From Anthracocystis setariae (Eukaryota > Basidiomycota > Ustilaginomycetes > Ustilaginales > Ustilaginaceae), in NCBI GenBank assembly GCA_928724745.1, contig CAKMXJ010000004.1, forward strand, positions 744,001 through 808,000: a stretch of 64,000 nucleotides of DNA. Reading direction: 5' to 3'. The notes beneath the pieces are model-generated. The model did no database searches. It had not been told where the DNA came from and saw nothing but the letters and a program-made list of their open reading frames with translations. The position numbers were made by a program, and so were the translations under genes. Below, in pieces: positions 12,317 to 23,100 of this stretch (its first letter is position 1; every line of letters begins with the position of its first letter).

Positions 12317-13305
12317 TTAGGCAGCGGCAGCGACGGGAACAGCAGCCTTGGGAGCCTCGACGACGACCGGGGTGGCCTCGACAGGGGCAGGGACAGCAAC
12401 CTCTTCGGCAACCTTCTCCTCGACGGGGGAGATGTTCTCCTCAGCCTTCTCCTCAGCCTTCTCCTCGGCGGGCTTCTCGTCAGCCTTCTTGGTGGCCTTG
12501 TGGAAGAGAGCGCCGAACTTGCCGCTCAAGCGACGGCCAAGCTTGATCTTCTGAGCAGCGACATCGGGAGCCGGGGCGTCACCCTTGGCGGCCTCGTCGA
12601 TCTTGACACCCTCAGCCTCCTCAGCGGCAGGAGCAGCGGCGACCTCCTCGGTAGCGACAGGAGCAGCGGCCTCCTCAACGGCAGGAGCAGCCTCGGCGGC
12701 CTCGGTGGCTTCGGTAGCCTCGGTAGCCTCAGCGGGGGCGGCGGCAGCGGTCTCCTCAGCGGGGGCAGCGGCAGCAGACTCGTCAGCGGTAGGCTCCTCC
12801 TTGCTAGCCTTCTCCTTCTTGGCGGTCTTCTCCTTGAAGGCACCAAGGATCTTGCCGAAGAACGACTGGCGCTTCTCCTTCTTAGGGGCGGCCTCCTTGG
12901 TAGCCTCCTCATCGGCAGCAGGGGTCTCCTCGGCGGTAGCAGCAGCCTCGGTGGTCTCAGCAGCTTCAGGAGCCTCAGCAGCCTCAGCAGCAGGGGCGGC
13001 GGCAGCCTCCTCGGTGGCAGCAACGGGCTCGGCAGCAGCCTCGACGGGGGCAGCCTGCGACAAAGAAATCAAACAGCGAGTTGCGGGATGGAGTGAACAC
13101 GGTCAATAAGCTTATCTCTGTTGAAGCCGGATAGCTTAGAGGACGACTCTTCGATGTCAAAACTTACAGTCTCGGTAGCAGCGGCCTCCTCAACAGCAGG
13201 GGCAGCAGCAGTCTCCTCGACGACAGGAGCGGCGGTCTCTTCGACCTTGGCGACCTCCTCGACGGGGGCGACAGCGGCGGGGGTGGTCTCAGGAGCGGCA
13301 GACAT
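12317..13305 (-). CDS. Ala/Glu-rich protein with two basic segments (spliced)
   Basis: Two exons on the minus strand join in phase 0: 13305-13168 (46 codons, ATG to TET) and 13054-12317. The 113-nt intron has a GTAAGT donor and a TCGCAG acceptor. The 291-residue product is mostly Ala, Glu, Val and Pro. Two positively charged segments interrupt it: KKEKRQSFFGKILGAFKEK, and KIKLGRRLSGKFGALFHKA with the kinase-like site RRLS. The codon set is narrow (GCC, GAG, GTC, AAG), which often marks strong expression. An AT-rich TATATAAA-like element lies at about 13428-13436, 125 bp upstream of the start. I recognise no named family. The architecture recalls MARCKS-type membrane-binding proteins by composition only. 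It may alternatively be a cytosolic stress protein. Confidence 0.8.
13055..13167 (-). other. Intron of the Ala/Glu-rich gene
   Basis: A 113-nt intron on the minus strand. The donor GTAAGT is at 13167-13162 and the acceptor CAG ends at 13055. Joining the exons keeps the same frame and the same Ala/Glu composition on both sides, which supports the splice. Confidence 0.85.
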
Positions 13306-13704
13306 GTTGATTGATGAGATGGTGTTGGGCGACTGAAGGTTGCAGATGCAGATAGTGGGTATGCGGGTATTTGTCGACGTGGATGGAACGAGGGTGATGA
13401 GGGAGGAGAAGACGATCTGCTGGGCTGTCGAGTATATAAAGGGCACTGATAAGGAGCTATGAAGAGGGGATAGGGTGGCCAGAGGAATGCGGAAAGCGTT
13501 TAGTTGCGCGAGGAGGGGGGGACCTCCTTTTTTTTTTTTTTTTTTTTGGTTAGCGTTCTGTGGCTTTCTGTGCTCAACGTGTTTAAAAAAAAAAAAAAAC
13601 ATAAAAAAAAAACATAAAAAAACCATAAAACTAAATCTCATGAATACAAGGGGCGTGCGCCTTTCTTTTGGTTCGGTGTCACAACTGCGGACACAAACAG
13701 AGAA

Positions 13705-13744
<40 letters not shown>
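13705..13744. repeat. (GT)n microsatellite
   Basis: About twenty GT units with one CG interruption, in the non-coding block upstream of the Ala/Glu-rich gene. Confidence 0.95.
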
Positions 13745-13745
<1 letters not shown>

Positions 13746-16721
13746 CTCTGTGGGCTGTGATGTGTGCTTGTAAGGTGGGTTGAGGCTAATGAAGAATGGG
13801 CGAGGCGATTGGCGGGAGACGGCAGCTGGTTTGATGTGATAGGCCAGAGAGCCACAAGAGCCGAGCTCAGCAACATACGCGGGATAGCGTGCGAGCAGAC
13901 GCGGGTGTAAGGGGCCAAGTGCATGTTGCAGCGGTTGACCGCTGCCTATCGGACAAAAGCCAACGGGAGGAGCCAGTGGGACGCAAGGATTGATTTGCAC
14001 CTGCACTGCAGAAGAGGAGAGCGAGGGAAGACTGACTTGACGCCCAATACGAGACTCAGCATGCTGAGCTTGGCAACAGTGGTTGTTGAAAGACGCAACA
14101 AGCACACTACTGAACTGTGGTATAGCTTGCGCCTCTGTGATGTGATGCTACGCTACGCTGTAAACTCAGGATGGTGCTTTCTCGGATGCCTTCCTTTCAA
14201 TGCAGCGTGTTCGGATAGGATACAGTACGCTATACACGCGTGATTGCACATCTTACGGATCTGCTGTCACATTATTATTATTTTATGGTTTTTAGCTACA
14301 GGACACCAAAAATCTCCGTTTTTTTCTTCCTTTCCCTTTCTTGTATTTTTATTTATTTTTATCTTTCCTTTTCTTTTTCTTTTTTTTGGACGCTTTCAGC
14401 CCCTTTCCAGTATAGATTGATTTGCCAGGCGAGCTCCGCTACTTGGCGTGGCGTCAATGCGAACAAAGCTGAAAGGGAGGCGTGTGGCACCATCCTCTGA
14501 CTCGATTTGATTCCATCGATTCACACACACAAGCCGAGACCGGTTGGCCCGACCCTCATTCGCATTCGGATGTTGCCTCGACTCGCATACAGTGCACCAA
14601 TCGTTGTCGCCGTATTGAGAGAGCCCAAAACGACGAAACTGCCCTCTTCATAAAAGTAGGGGAAATGTACAGTCAGCACAGTACTTCACTTTATGGTATC
14701 AACATGATGATTGGCACTGCTTCGTGCATGTGGAATTCTACAGATTGCGGTTAGAACACTGGACTGGATTGGGTTGGACTAGACAAGACTATGCAGTACT
14801 ACTTGTATGTAAAGTACTGCGTGGGCTTGATTTCGGATGGCTTTGGTCACAGCGGCCCATTCAACAAATCCATTCATACACTGTATCTTGCCATTTGGCA
14901 GTATTCTACAGTACTTGTATGGTACTGTACAGTGCTGTACTACACTAGGCTTGGGTCCACGTTTGACGTTCTCAAGCGTGGGCTCAGCCTAGAATATTGC
15001 TCTCATCATTGCTTTCCGGCTCCACAACTGACGCTGTTGGCGGTCGCAATCCAGCCTGATCTCGCGACCCTCTACAGAACGCCATTTTTTATTCTGCTTT
15101 CTTTGTTCTTTTCCCCTTTTTTTTTAACAATTTTGGTTTTTGGTATGATGGTCTCGCTTCTGCTGGGACGATCAGGGTTCAATCACGCTATGTTGCTACT
15201 TTTCCTGCTGAGCCCCTTTCCTTTGATCTGTTTTTCGATTTTAGTTTTTTGCTTCTTGCCTTTGATGGATGGAACAATTTCCGCAAGCGCGTGCGTCGCT
15301 GTTGCGTGACATCTTGACGTTTGAAACACGATATGCTGCATCGAACAGCTGTAGAAAGCAATCGACCTCTGCACGAGCCAGAATGAGACGCTTCGACACG
15401 AGCTGCGATCGACATGCATTCACCGCGTACTGTCTGTACTGTAATGCACCGTACATTATGCAGGCTGGTCAAGTCTCCGAGCACAAATGAAAACTTTGAG
15501 CTTCGCCCAACCAAGCACGGCGTTCACATCATCAACATCCTTTGGTATAGTACTGTACTGTATGCCATACTTGCAGCCATCCAACCAGAAAGAAGCATCA
15601 TGCTTGCCTTTGAATCGCTCCTTAAGATCGATGCACGCTCGTCGGAGTGCAAAACCAGAAAATTTATCGGATCTGTCGATTTTCGACGTTCGGGCTAGGG
15701 TACAGTATACAGTGCAGAACAGACTGATCAGCGCAGGTACGTTTTGCGCCAGCGGCTGCCTCAATACTGGCTCAGCAACGCAGCGTACGCGCCGCACGTA
15801 GCGATCTGCAGTGATGTTCTGAGCACCTTCGTGAACTGTACTGTACAGTACATTACTCCTGCAGGGGCAGCTCAAAGCATTCGAATCTTGCACGATGCCA
15901 CCATGTGTGCTGTATGTTACTTTGACCCCTTGACGCGACAAGGACTAGGAGCACCACCCCACCGCAGTGCAAGACTCGTGGTGCAGATGCCGGGCTAGGC
16001 ACGCTCAGGGCATGAGTTTGGCGACTGTTCCGACGATCGACATTCGATTTCCAAACATCGTGGTTTGCGTATGGCTTCGGCATTGTGGTGCTTTCTGCGG
16101 TCTGGTACTCACCTTGCTGGTCTCAGCTGGCGTGCATCGGACGGGGCTGAGGTTTGCAAAGTGAGTCTGAAACGCTCTCGACAGTCACGGATGTTGCTTC
16201 CGCCTGCAGCGAAACTATGCAAGAGCTACACTGCGGTACTCTATTGCATCCTGTAGGCGAAATCAACTGCATCTCGTCTTCTTACCACATCAATGTACTG
16301 TACCGTGTTCAGAACGTCTCTCGCTGTCCCTCGCGCCTCGCCATCACTACAGACGAGCTTCCGACGGCCTCCTTAGCGCTTTGCTCCACCGTAGGTTTCG
16401 ACTGTACGCCGACCAAGCCGGCTGCTACGCAATGGCGTGCGAATGAATGAATTTGCTTGCCATGCATCATCCGTTTTTGAGCCCAGAGAGACAAGTCAGG
16501 GTCCGAATCAAACACAGGCATGTAAGAGTACTGGAAGCGGCACACATTTGAAATGTTATGGCTCGATTCTGTAACAAACGAAGAAGAATTGATTACCTTG
16601 CTCAAGGATGGAAAATAATATGAGTGTTTCGTGGTGTAACATTGAAAAAATTCAAAAATATCGCACATCAGGACACTCGCGCTCAGCTTCACACCAGGTG
16701 ATGACGCACTTCTGCACCTGC

Positions 16722-16741
16722 GCACACACACACACACACAC

Positions 16742-16776
<35 letters not shown>
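16722..16776. repeat. (CA)n(CT)n compound microsatellite
   Basis: About ten CA units pass directly into about sixteen CT units. A short ATCC/ATGC array follows at 16801-16830. It lies about 380 bp upstream of CDS1. Confidence 0.95.
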
Positions 16777-16777
<1 letters not shown>

Positions 16778-17153
16778 AGCCAAACTGCCCTTCATCGGTG
16801 CATCCATCCATCCATCCATGCATGCATCCATCCGGCCAGCCAATCATTCAGTCATTCGTCCATGCGTGTTCGCTTGGGGCAATTTCGCGAATTTCAGATC
16901 AGAATCGGTACTACTGTAGTATTTTGTCCTTCCAAGAATTCCAGCGTTGACGACGCTCTGCTGTGGTGTGTGTGTGTGTGTCTGTCCCTTTCAGCAGACA
17001 GCGCGTCCAAAGAGTGTCAAGACCGATCGAGTGAGCCGAGTTGGCAAGCGCACGGATACGTGCTTCATCCACGCTTTCGTCGTCAACCGACTCTTCCTGT
17101 CCTGAAACCAAGTTGCCGACTCAACTCGATCAAGAATCGACATCGTATCAACA

Positions 17154-19159
17154 ATGGCTCACAACGGAGGTCGCTTCGCCTCTCGAACCGCCTTCGACGC
17201 CTTGCAGGTGGAAGAGATCGAATCGGATGAAGAGGAGCTTGTTGTTGAGCAGCCTCAGCCTGCTGCGCCCGCCAAATCTTCGCCTTCTAAGCCATCGTCT
17301 CAGGCTGCCAAGCAAAAGCCGTCCAAGGCTGATCTCAAGTCTGAAATCAAGCAATCCGAAAAGAAGCAGGTGTCCGCAGAGCCTTCCAAGCCCGCTGCTC
17401 CTGCTGCCGCCAATGGCACAAACGGTGCCAACGGTCATCAGTCTCTCGCCTCTGCTGTCTCCGACAAAGTGGCCGAAGTGAGCAAAGCGCTTCCAACCCT
17501 TTCCGCTGCTACCACCACCGAGCCTACTCAGAAGGCCAACGATGCTGCACAGAGCTCAGCACAATCCACCAAACCAGCAGCGTCAAATCCCAGTCAGCCC
17601 GAATCCATCTTGAATGCTAAGGCTAAGCTAGCTGGCTCATCAAAAGCACAGGATGTCAAGCTCCAAGAGCCACAACGCCCTGTCCGCACCGAAAGCCAGA
17701 GACCGCAGTACTCCCAGAAGCCGTCCGACGGCCAAGTGCAACAACAGAGCCAGGATGACGCCGCTGCCGCTCAAAAGGCCAAGTGGAAGAAGATCTACGA
17801 AAGGACCCTTTTCACTTTCATCATGATCGGCGCCTTCATTGGCCTGTTGCTTCTCGGCCATCCTTACATGATCCTGCTCGTCATGATCTCGCAGACGCTT
17901 GTCTACCGCGAAGTCGTGGCCTTGTTCAACATCCCCAACAAGCCCTCCGTCACCGAAGGCGGTCGATCTAGCCGCATGTCGTCCGCTCCAACCAGTGCTG
18001 CCACCAGCGAGGCGGATGAGGACGAAGAAGAAGAACGCATTCAGAAGCGTCTCGAGGGCCGTCGCGAAGAGCTTTGGAGCAAGACGCTCAGCTGGTATTT
18101 TTTTGCCGTCGCCAATTACTTCCTTTACGGCGAGTCGATCATCTACTACTTTAAGCACATTGTCTTCATTGACGCCTATTTCATCCCTTTTGCTAGGCAC
18201 CATCGCTTCCTCTCGTTCATGCTCTACGTTTTCGGATTTATGGCGTTCGTTTCAAACCTCAAGCGACGCAACCTCAAGCACCAGTTTGGTCTCTTCTGCT
18301 GGGTGCACATGTCGCTGCTTCTCATCGTCTTTTCGAGCCACTTTATCGTCAACAACATCCTCGAGGGTCTCATCTGGCTCTGGGTTCCTGCCTCGCTTGT
18401 CATTTGCAACGACATCTTTGCCTACATTTGCGGTATGACGTTCGGCAAGACGCCTCTCACCGACCTCAGCCCCAAAAAGACGGTCGAGGGCTTCGTTGGC
18501 GCTTTCATCATCACCGAGATCTTTGCTTACGGCTGGGCCACCTTCTTCCAGCGATACAACTACATGATCTGTCCCGCCGTTAGTCTGGGCATGAACGCGT
18601 TCAAACCGATCACATGTGACATCAACCCGGTCTTCCACTGGCACTATCTTGCGCTGCCCCCTGCCATCGCCTCGTTTGCCTCGTCCATCTTGGGCCACCG
18701 TGTTGCAGCGCTACCCTGGACGTTGTTCCAGCTTCACGCGTTCGTCATGGCCGCGTTTGCAAGCCTTGTGGCTCCGTTCGGTGGATTCTTTGCCAGTGGT
18801 TTCAAGCGAGCTTTCAACATCAAGGACTTTGGCGACAGCATCCCCGGCCATGGAGGTCTGACGGACCGATTCGACTGCCAGTACGTATCTGGATGCTTGT
18901 CCACGTTTCCTCGACATCCCGTTCTGCCTTGCTGACCTCTGCTTTATTCCTTTTGCGTTCTTGCGTGATTGCTCATCGTATCAGGTTCTTGATGGGCCTC
19001 TTCTCGTACGTCTACTACTCGTCGCTGATTCGAGAGCACCACGTTACGGTTGGAACTGTGTTGCAGACTGTCGTTACCCAACTCTCCATCGACGACCAGA
19101 TGGAATTGTACAACGAGATCAGTCGCTACCTGGTTGGCCAAGGCAAGTTGGTCAAGTAA
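17154..19159 (+). CDS. CDS1: Phosphatidate cytidylyltransferase (CDP-diacylglycerol synthase)
   Basis: Exons 17154-18880 and 18985-19159 give a 633-residue protein. It makes CDP-diacylglycerol from phosphatidic acid and CTP in the endoplasmic reticulum, the precursor of phosphatidylinositol, phosphatidylserine and cardiolipin. The first 210 residues are a low-complexity Ala/Ser/Pro/Lys-rich cytosolic tail. Several membrane spans follow, starting with FTFIMIGAFIGLLLLGH. The family signature lies at about residues 548-576: S-x2-KR, KDFGD, then PGHGGLTDRFDCQ. The 104-nt intron (GTACGT donor, ATCAG acceptor) splits the Gln codon just after the signature. The second exon (FLMGLFSYVYYSSLI to KLVK) matches the usual C-terminal helix and short tail. 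Without splicing the frame ends soon after an unrelated tail, so the intron is well supported. The poorly conserved N-terminus is longer than in yeast Cds1. Confidence 0.95.
18881..18984 (+). other. Intron of CDS1
   Basis: A 104-nt intron with donor GTACGT and acceptor ATCAG. It interrupts the codon for the Gln that follows the DRFDC part of the enzyme signature; splicing restores the conserved sequence FLMGLF. Confidence 0.92.
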
Positions 19160-20118
19160 GACGTCGATCTCAAGTTTACTGGAGATACTGTAGCTCGTCC
19201 CGTTCCTCACCTCATCACTTGGCGTGCAATCCCTTTGTTGTATCTCAATGAGGAATCCAATCACCGTTCGGAAACCTATACTTGCAGCATGTAGGAGCGT
19301 TTCTGCTATGCTATCCTTGCGTCATGTTTCCATCCTCTGACACAAAGTGGATTTCTGCTAACCTTGGCTCGAATCGAATTGCGGTCTGAGTTTTTCGACC
19401 TGAATTTCCATGTTGATTTTTTGGCGCAGCTGCAGGGCGCACATTTATCGCAGAATTGATAATAATTAATGAATTGTATGCACTGCACCGCACCGCCTCG
19501 AGATGGCGACTTTGACGACTCTTGTCTGATGTGTCACAACAGTGCGGTGCAGTGAAGTTCTGTACTGTACCGGTACAATACGGTATTGCAGCGTCGCTTC
19601 CCCGCTTGAATATTTTTGGGCTCCGGGAAAGTGGGTTTTGGCGCAGTCGAGCCTCACTCTCTCCATCAACATCACACAGCATCTCCAAATACACACACCC
19701 CATCAGCTTCATCACCATCTTTCGCTTACTCGTCATACTATCACTGCTCTACACTCGACATCAGCGCAGCCCTGACCACTCATTCTGAACTTTCTCGACC
19801 ACCTATATTCCTACCACGCCCGTTCAGACACTTCACATTTGCTCCAGCCGGTCCTCGTAACATCTACCTCGGAATTGCGAGCACCGAGCCAACCTCGTTT
19901 TAGCTCCCGGCTTCATATCATAGTTCAACCACTCGATCAACGACGATAAAGCTCTCTCGCTTCACAAGGTAGAGCTTCCACTGTGCTCGATCATACGCAG
20001 CCTTCGCACACATCCTAACCAGTACATTCAGAAACCATGTACCAGTTATAAGAAGCACCGGCTATATCCGACGGCCATCCCAGTCTGTTTATTATCACGA
20101 TAGGGACATTGGCTCAGA
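19160..20118. promoter_or_regulatory. CDS1 3' region and promoter/leader of the Nak1-like kinase
   Basis: No gene is supported in this 959-bp gap between two plus-strand genes. A GTACTGTAC-type motif lies at 19561-19577 with a nearby CCGGTACAATACGG element. The last 500 bp are pyrimidine-rich with many CATC and CAC runs, typical of a fungal leader. Confidence 0.55.
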
Positions 20119-23100
20119 ATGTCTTTCTGGAACATACCATCCGAGGCGGGCTCGTCTCGCTCGCCTCAGATCGCATCCAAGCCTTTCGCACAGCCAGATT
20201 CTTCGTTGCCGACTCGACCATCCTTAGTAGCAGCCAAGAAGCATGAATCTCATGTTCCGACCTTTCTCGTTCGTTCCGCAACCGAGCAAGACCTCTATCA
20301 TTCCGAGCACAAATCGTTACACACTTTCTCTTACGGAGGATATGCTCAATCTTCACCATCGACCGAGAGCTCTCATGCCATGTCACCTCCAGCCTTCTAC
20401 CGCACCACTTTCTCCAACCCTTCGTCATCATCCATCTCGTCATCTGGTCATCCCAAATCCCCATCGCATCGCAACTCGTTCAGCTCCGTCTCTGTATCCG
20501 AGTTTGGCGGATCTGTCATGAGCGAGCGACTGAGCTGGGGCCGTAGCTTCAAGAAGCAGAGCAAACGAGCTTCCCAGGATTTCAAGAGCAGCGCCATCCA
20601 TCGTGCCTCTGACCCTGGAAGGAAGGATGCCAGCCGCCATCGATCCCACACAGAAGGCTCGCAATCTGCGCTTCCAAACAGCGGTGACATCTTCCTCTAC
20701 TCGAGCCACAACCTCGCGACGACCTCAGAAAAGCCCAATCGCTTCATGCATCAGCGACGCAAATCCGACGGTCCGCAACGATCCAAACTCGAGTCCTTCA
20801 GCGATCTATACCCAGGTCGCAGTCACGCCATGCCGCGATCGCAATCTTCTTCCAACTTGTCATATAACTTCTTCGAGCCACGCAGCTTCAAGCATCAGTC
20901 CAAGGGCAGCACAGGTAGCCTCGGTCAAGTCAAGGATGAAGAAGAGGAAGTGCTTGCAATAACCACACGCGTCGCCATCTCCAAATCTCCTCTGCGCGAA
21001 TCCGAGACGATTGCGGACTGGGATGACGACAAACAGCTGCGACCTTCTTGGAGCAGATTCGACGATCCACATATTGCCGACCGCATCGCGATGATGGTTT
21101 CTAGCAGCTCATCCAAGGCCCTACGTCGCAGATCTGGCGAGATTGTTCAAGTCGCAGCTCGATCCGCTGCACAAGCCACCAAGAGGGGTCTGCGCGTCAT
21201 TCGCAAAGTTGGTAGCTTTGACTTTGACTCCAAGCAGTTGCCCGACGCTCCAACCGGTCGCAATCGATCCCGCTCCTTTTCATCCTCACTCCGCACCAGC
21301 CTTGGACTCCTTCCACGGTTGGACACTCGCCACAAGCGATCCAAGACACTGCACGAAATCGAGTCGCCCATCGAGCGCAAAGACGAATCTACGCAGAAAA
21401 AAGAGCCCACATCCGTCTCTCTCCCCGCATCGACCGCACCATCTCCAAGATTGACAGGTCTAGGCTTGTTAGGAGAAGGTCTCCGACCTCATCCTTGGCG
21501 ATTCTCTCAGATCACAGAAGCTGAGGACGAGGACAGATCCTTTTCCAAAGAATTGCCAAAGCTTCCACCAGAATTGGAACAGCTTCCACCTGCGGAGAAC
21601 GATCGAGAACCTTCTCTGAAGCAGCAGGATTCGTCACGGGCAGATCTCAAGGATGCCCCGCCGGTACCGCCCAAAACCGATGATCGTAGTCCACCCGCCC
21701 TGCCCACTTCACCGCGCAAAGAGTTGCACTCTCCCGGCCGCTCCGACAAAGATCGCCGATCGAGCCTTGCAAAGCGCTCCTACGCAGCTCTGATCGATCT
21801 GCTGAACCCAGCATTACACAAGGAAAGCAAGCAGCATAGTCAGAACAGCCAGAGTTTGAGCGGCTCAACCGGACCAAAGCACATCGTTGCCCACGGCGAC
21901 CATGGAAGTAGGTCAACGTCCGGCGGTGGTGGCTATGGCGCAGTTACAGCCAACGGAGGTGGTCGAGCTCGGGGTCACAGTAGTGCTGGTCGATCTAACG
22001 GTGCGCCAGGCAATGCAGGAGGGGGTAGCGGCGGAATGACCCCGAGCGGTGGTTCTGGGTTTGGCGGCGGTGGAGGAGGTGGCGGACCACCCGATCGAAG
22101 AGGACCCGCTCGCGGTGGTGGCAACGGCTCTTCCGACGCGGCCCCACCCGTCAACTCGGTTTATCGCCGACTTGAGCTGGTCGGAAGAGGAGCGTACGGA
22201 GCTGTCTATCGTGGAGTCCACGTCGAGACAGGTGCAGCGGTCGCACTCAAAGTTGTCAATCTCGATACTCCCGAAGACGATGTCAGCGATATTCAGCGTG
22301 AAGTCGCGCTGCTCAGCCAGCTTCGCGAGGCGGCCCAGAAGAACGTCGTGCGATACTGGGGCTGTTGGCTCAAAGGACCCGAGCTTTGGATCGTGATGGA
22401 CTTTGCCGAAGGCGGCAGTGTCCGTACTCTTATGAAAGCCGGCCCGATCGCCGAACGCTTCTGTGCCGTGATCGTCAGAGAGACCTTGGTCGCACTCAAC
22501 TATCTGCACAAGTCGGGTATCATCCATCGCGACATCAAAGCAGCAAACATCCTTCTCACCAGCACCGGCAGAATTCTGCTGTGCGACTTTGGTGTGGCCG
22601 CCTCGCTTGCTTCCAACAGCGTCCACAGCAAGCGCAGCACCTTTGTCGGTACCCCTTATTGGATGGCTCCTGAGGTCATCACCGAAGGCAAGACGTACGA
22701 TCAGAAAGCCGACGTCTGGAGTTTAGGCATCACGATCTATGAGATGGTCACAGGAAATCCTCCTCTTGCGGATGTAGAGCAGATGCGGGTGATTATGCTC
22801 ATTCCCAAATCCAAGCCTCCTCGCCTCCCTGCCGAGGGCGATTTTTCTCTGGCGATGCGGGACTTTGTTGCCGCCTGCCTCAACGAAGAGCCGAAGGAAC
22901 GCGCGACATCTGAAGAGCTCACCAAGCTCAAATGGATGAAATCTTGCGCCAAAACTCCCGTCAGCGTCCTCAAGGAAGTGATCCAGTCGTACAATGCCTG
23001 GACAAAGGCAGGAGGTATGCGAATGAGTCTCATCGGTGCAGAGACGGCGGATTGGGGCGAAGCTGGAAATCGCGATTCGTTCGCCTTTGACGGGAGGGAG

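Larger units (their letters stand above)
13306..17153. other. 3.8-kb gene-free block with many GTAC-unit palindromes
   Basis: No supported gene. The left end is the promoter of the Ala/Glu-rich gene, with a 20-base T run at 13528-13547 and A runs at 13584-13625. A GT repeat is at 13705-13744 and a CA/CT compound repeat at 16722-16776. Between 14219 and 16300 there are many GTACAGTAC/GTACTGTAC motifs (for example 14221, 14670, 14906, 14921-14941, 15549-15562, 15701, 15836-15851 and 16294). T-rich stretches at 14330-14390 and 15085-15135 give hydrophobic chance frames. The right end is the promoter of CDS1. No tRNA box B sequence was seen. Confidence 0.6.

Noticed and set aside
12128..13096. 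A 322-codon plus-strand Gly/Leu/Ser-rich frame
   Set aside because: It is the reverse strand of the Ala/Glu-rich gene, whose GCC and GAG codons read as Gly and Leu on the other strand.
14791..15309. A 172-codon hydrophobic frame that could suggest a membrane protein
   Set aside because: The hydrophobicity comes from T-rich DNA giving Phe and Leu; no conserved pattern or neighbour-like codon use.
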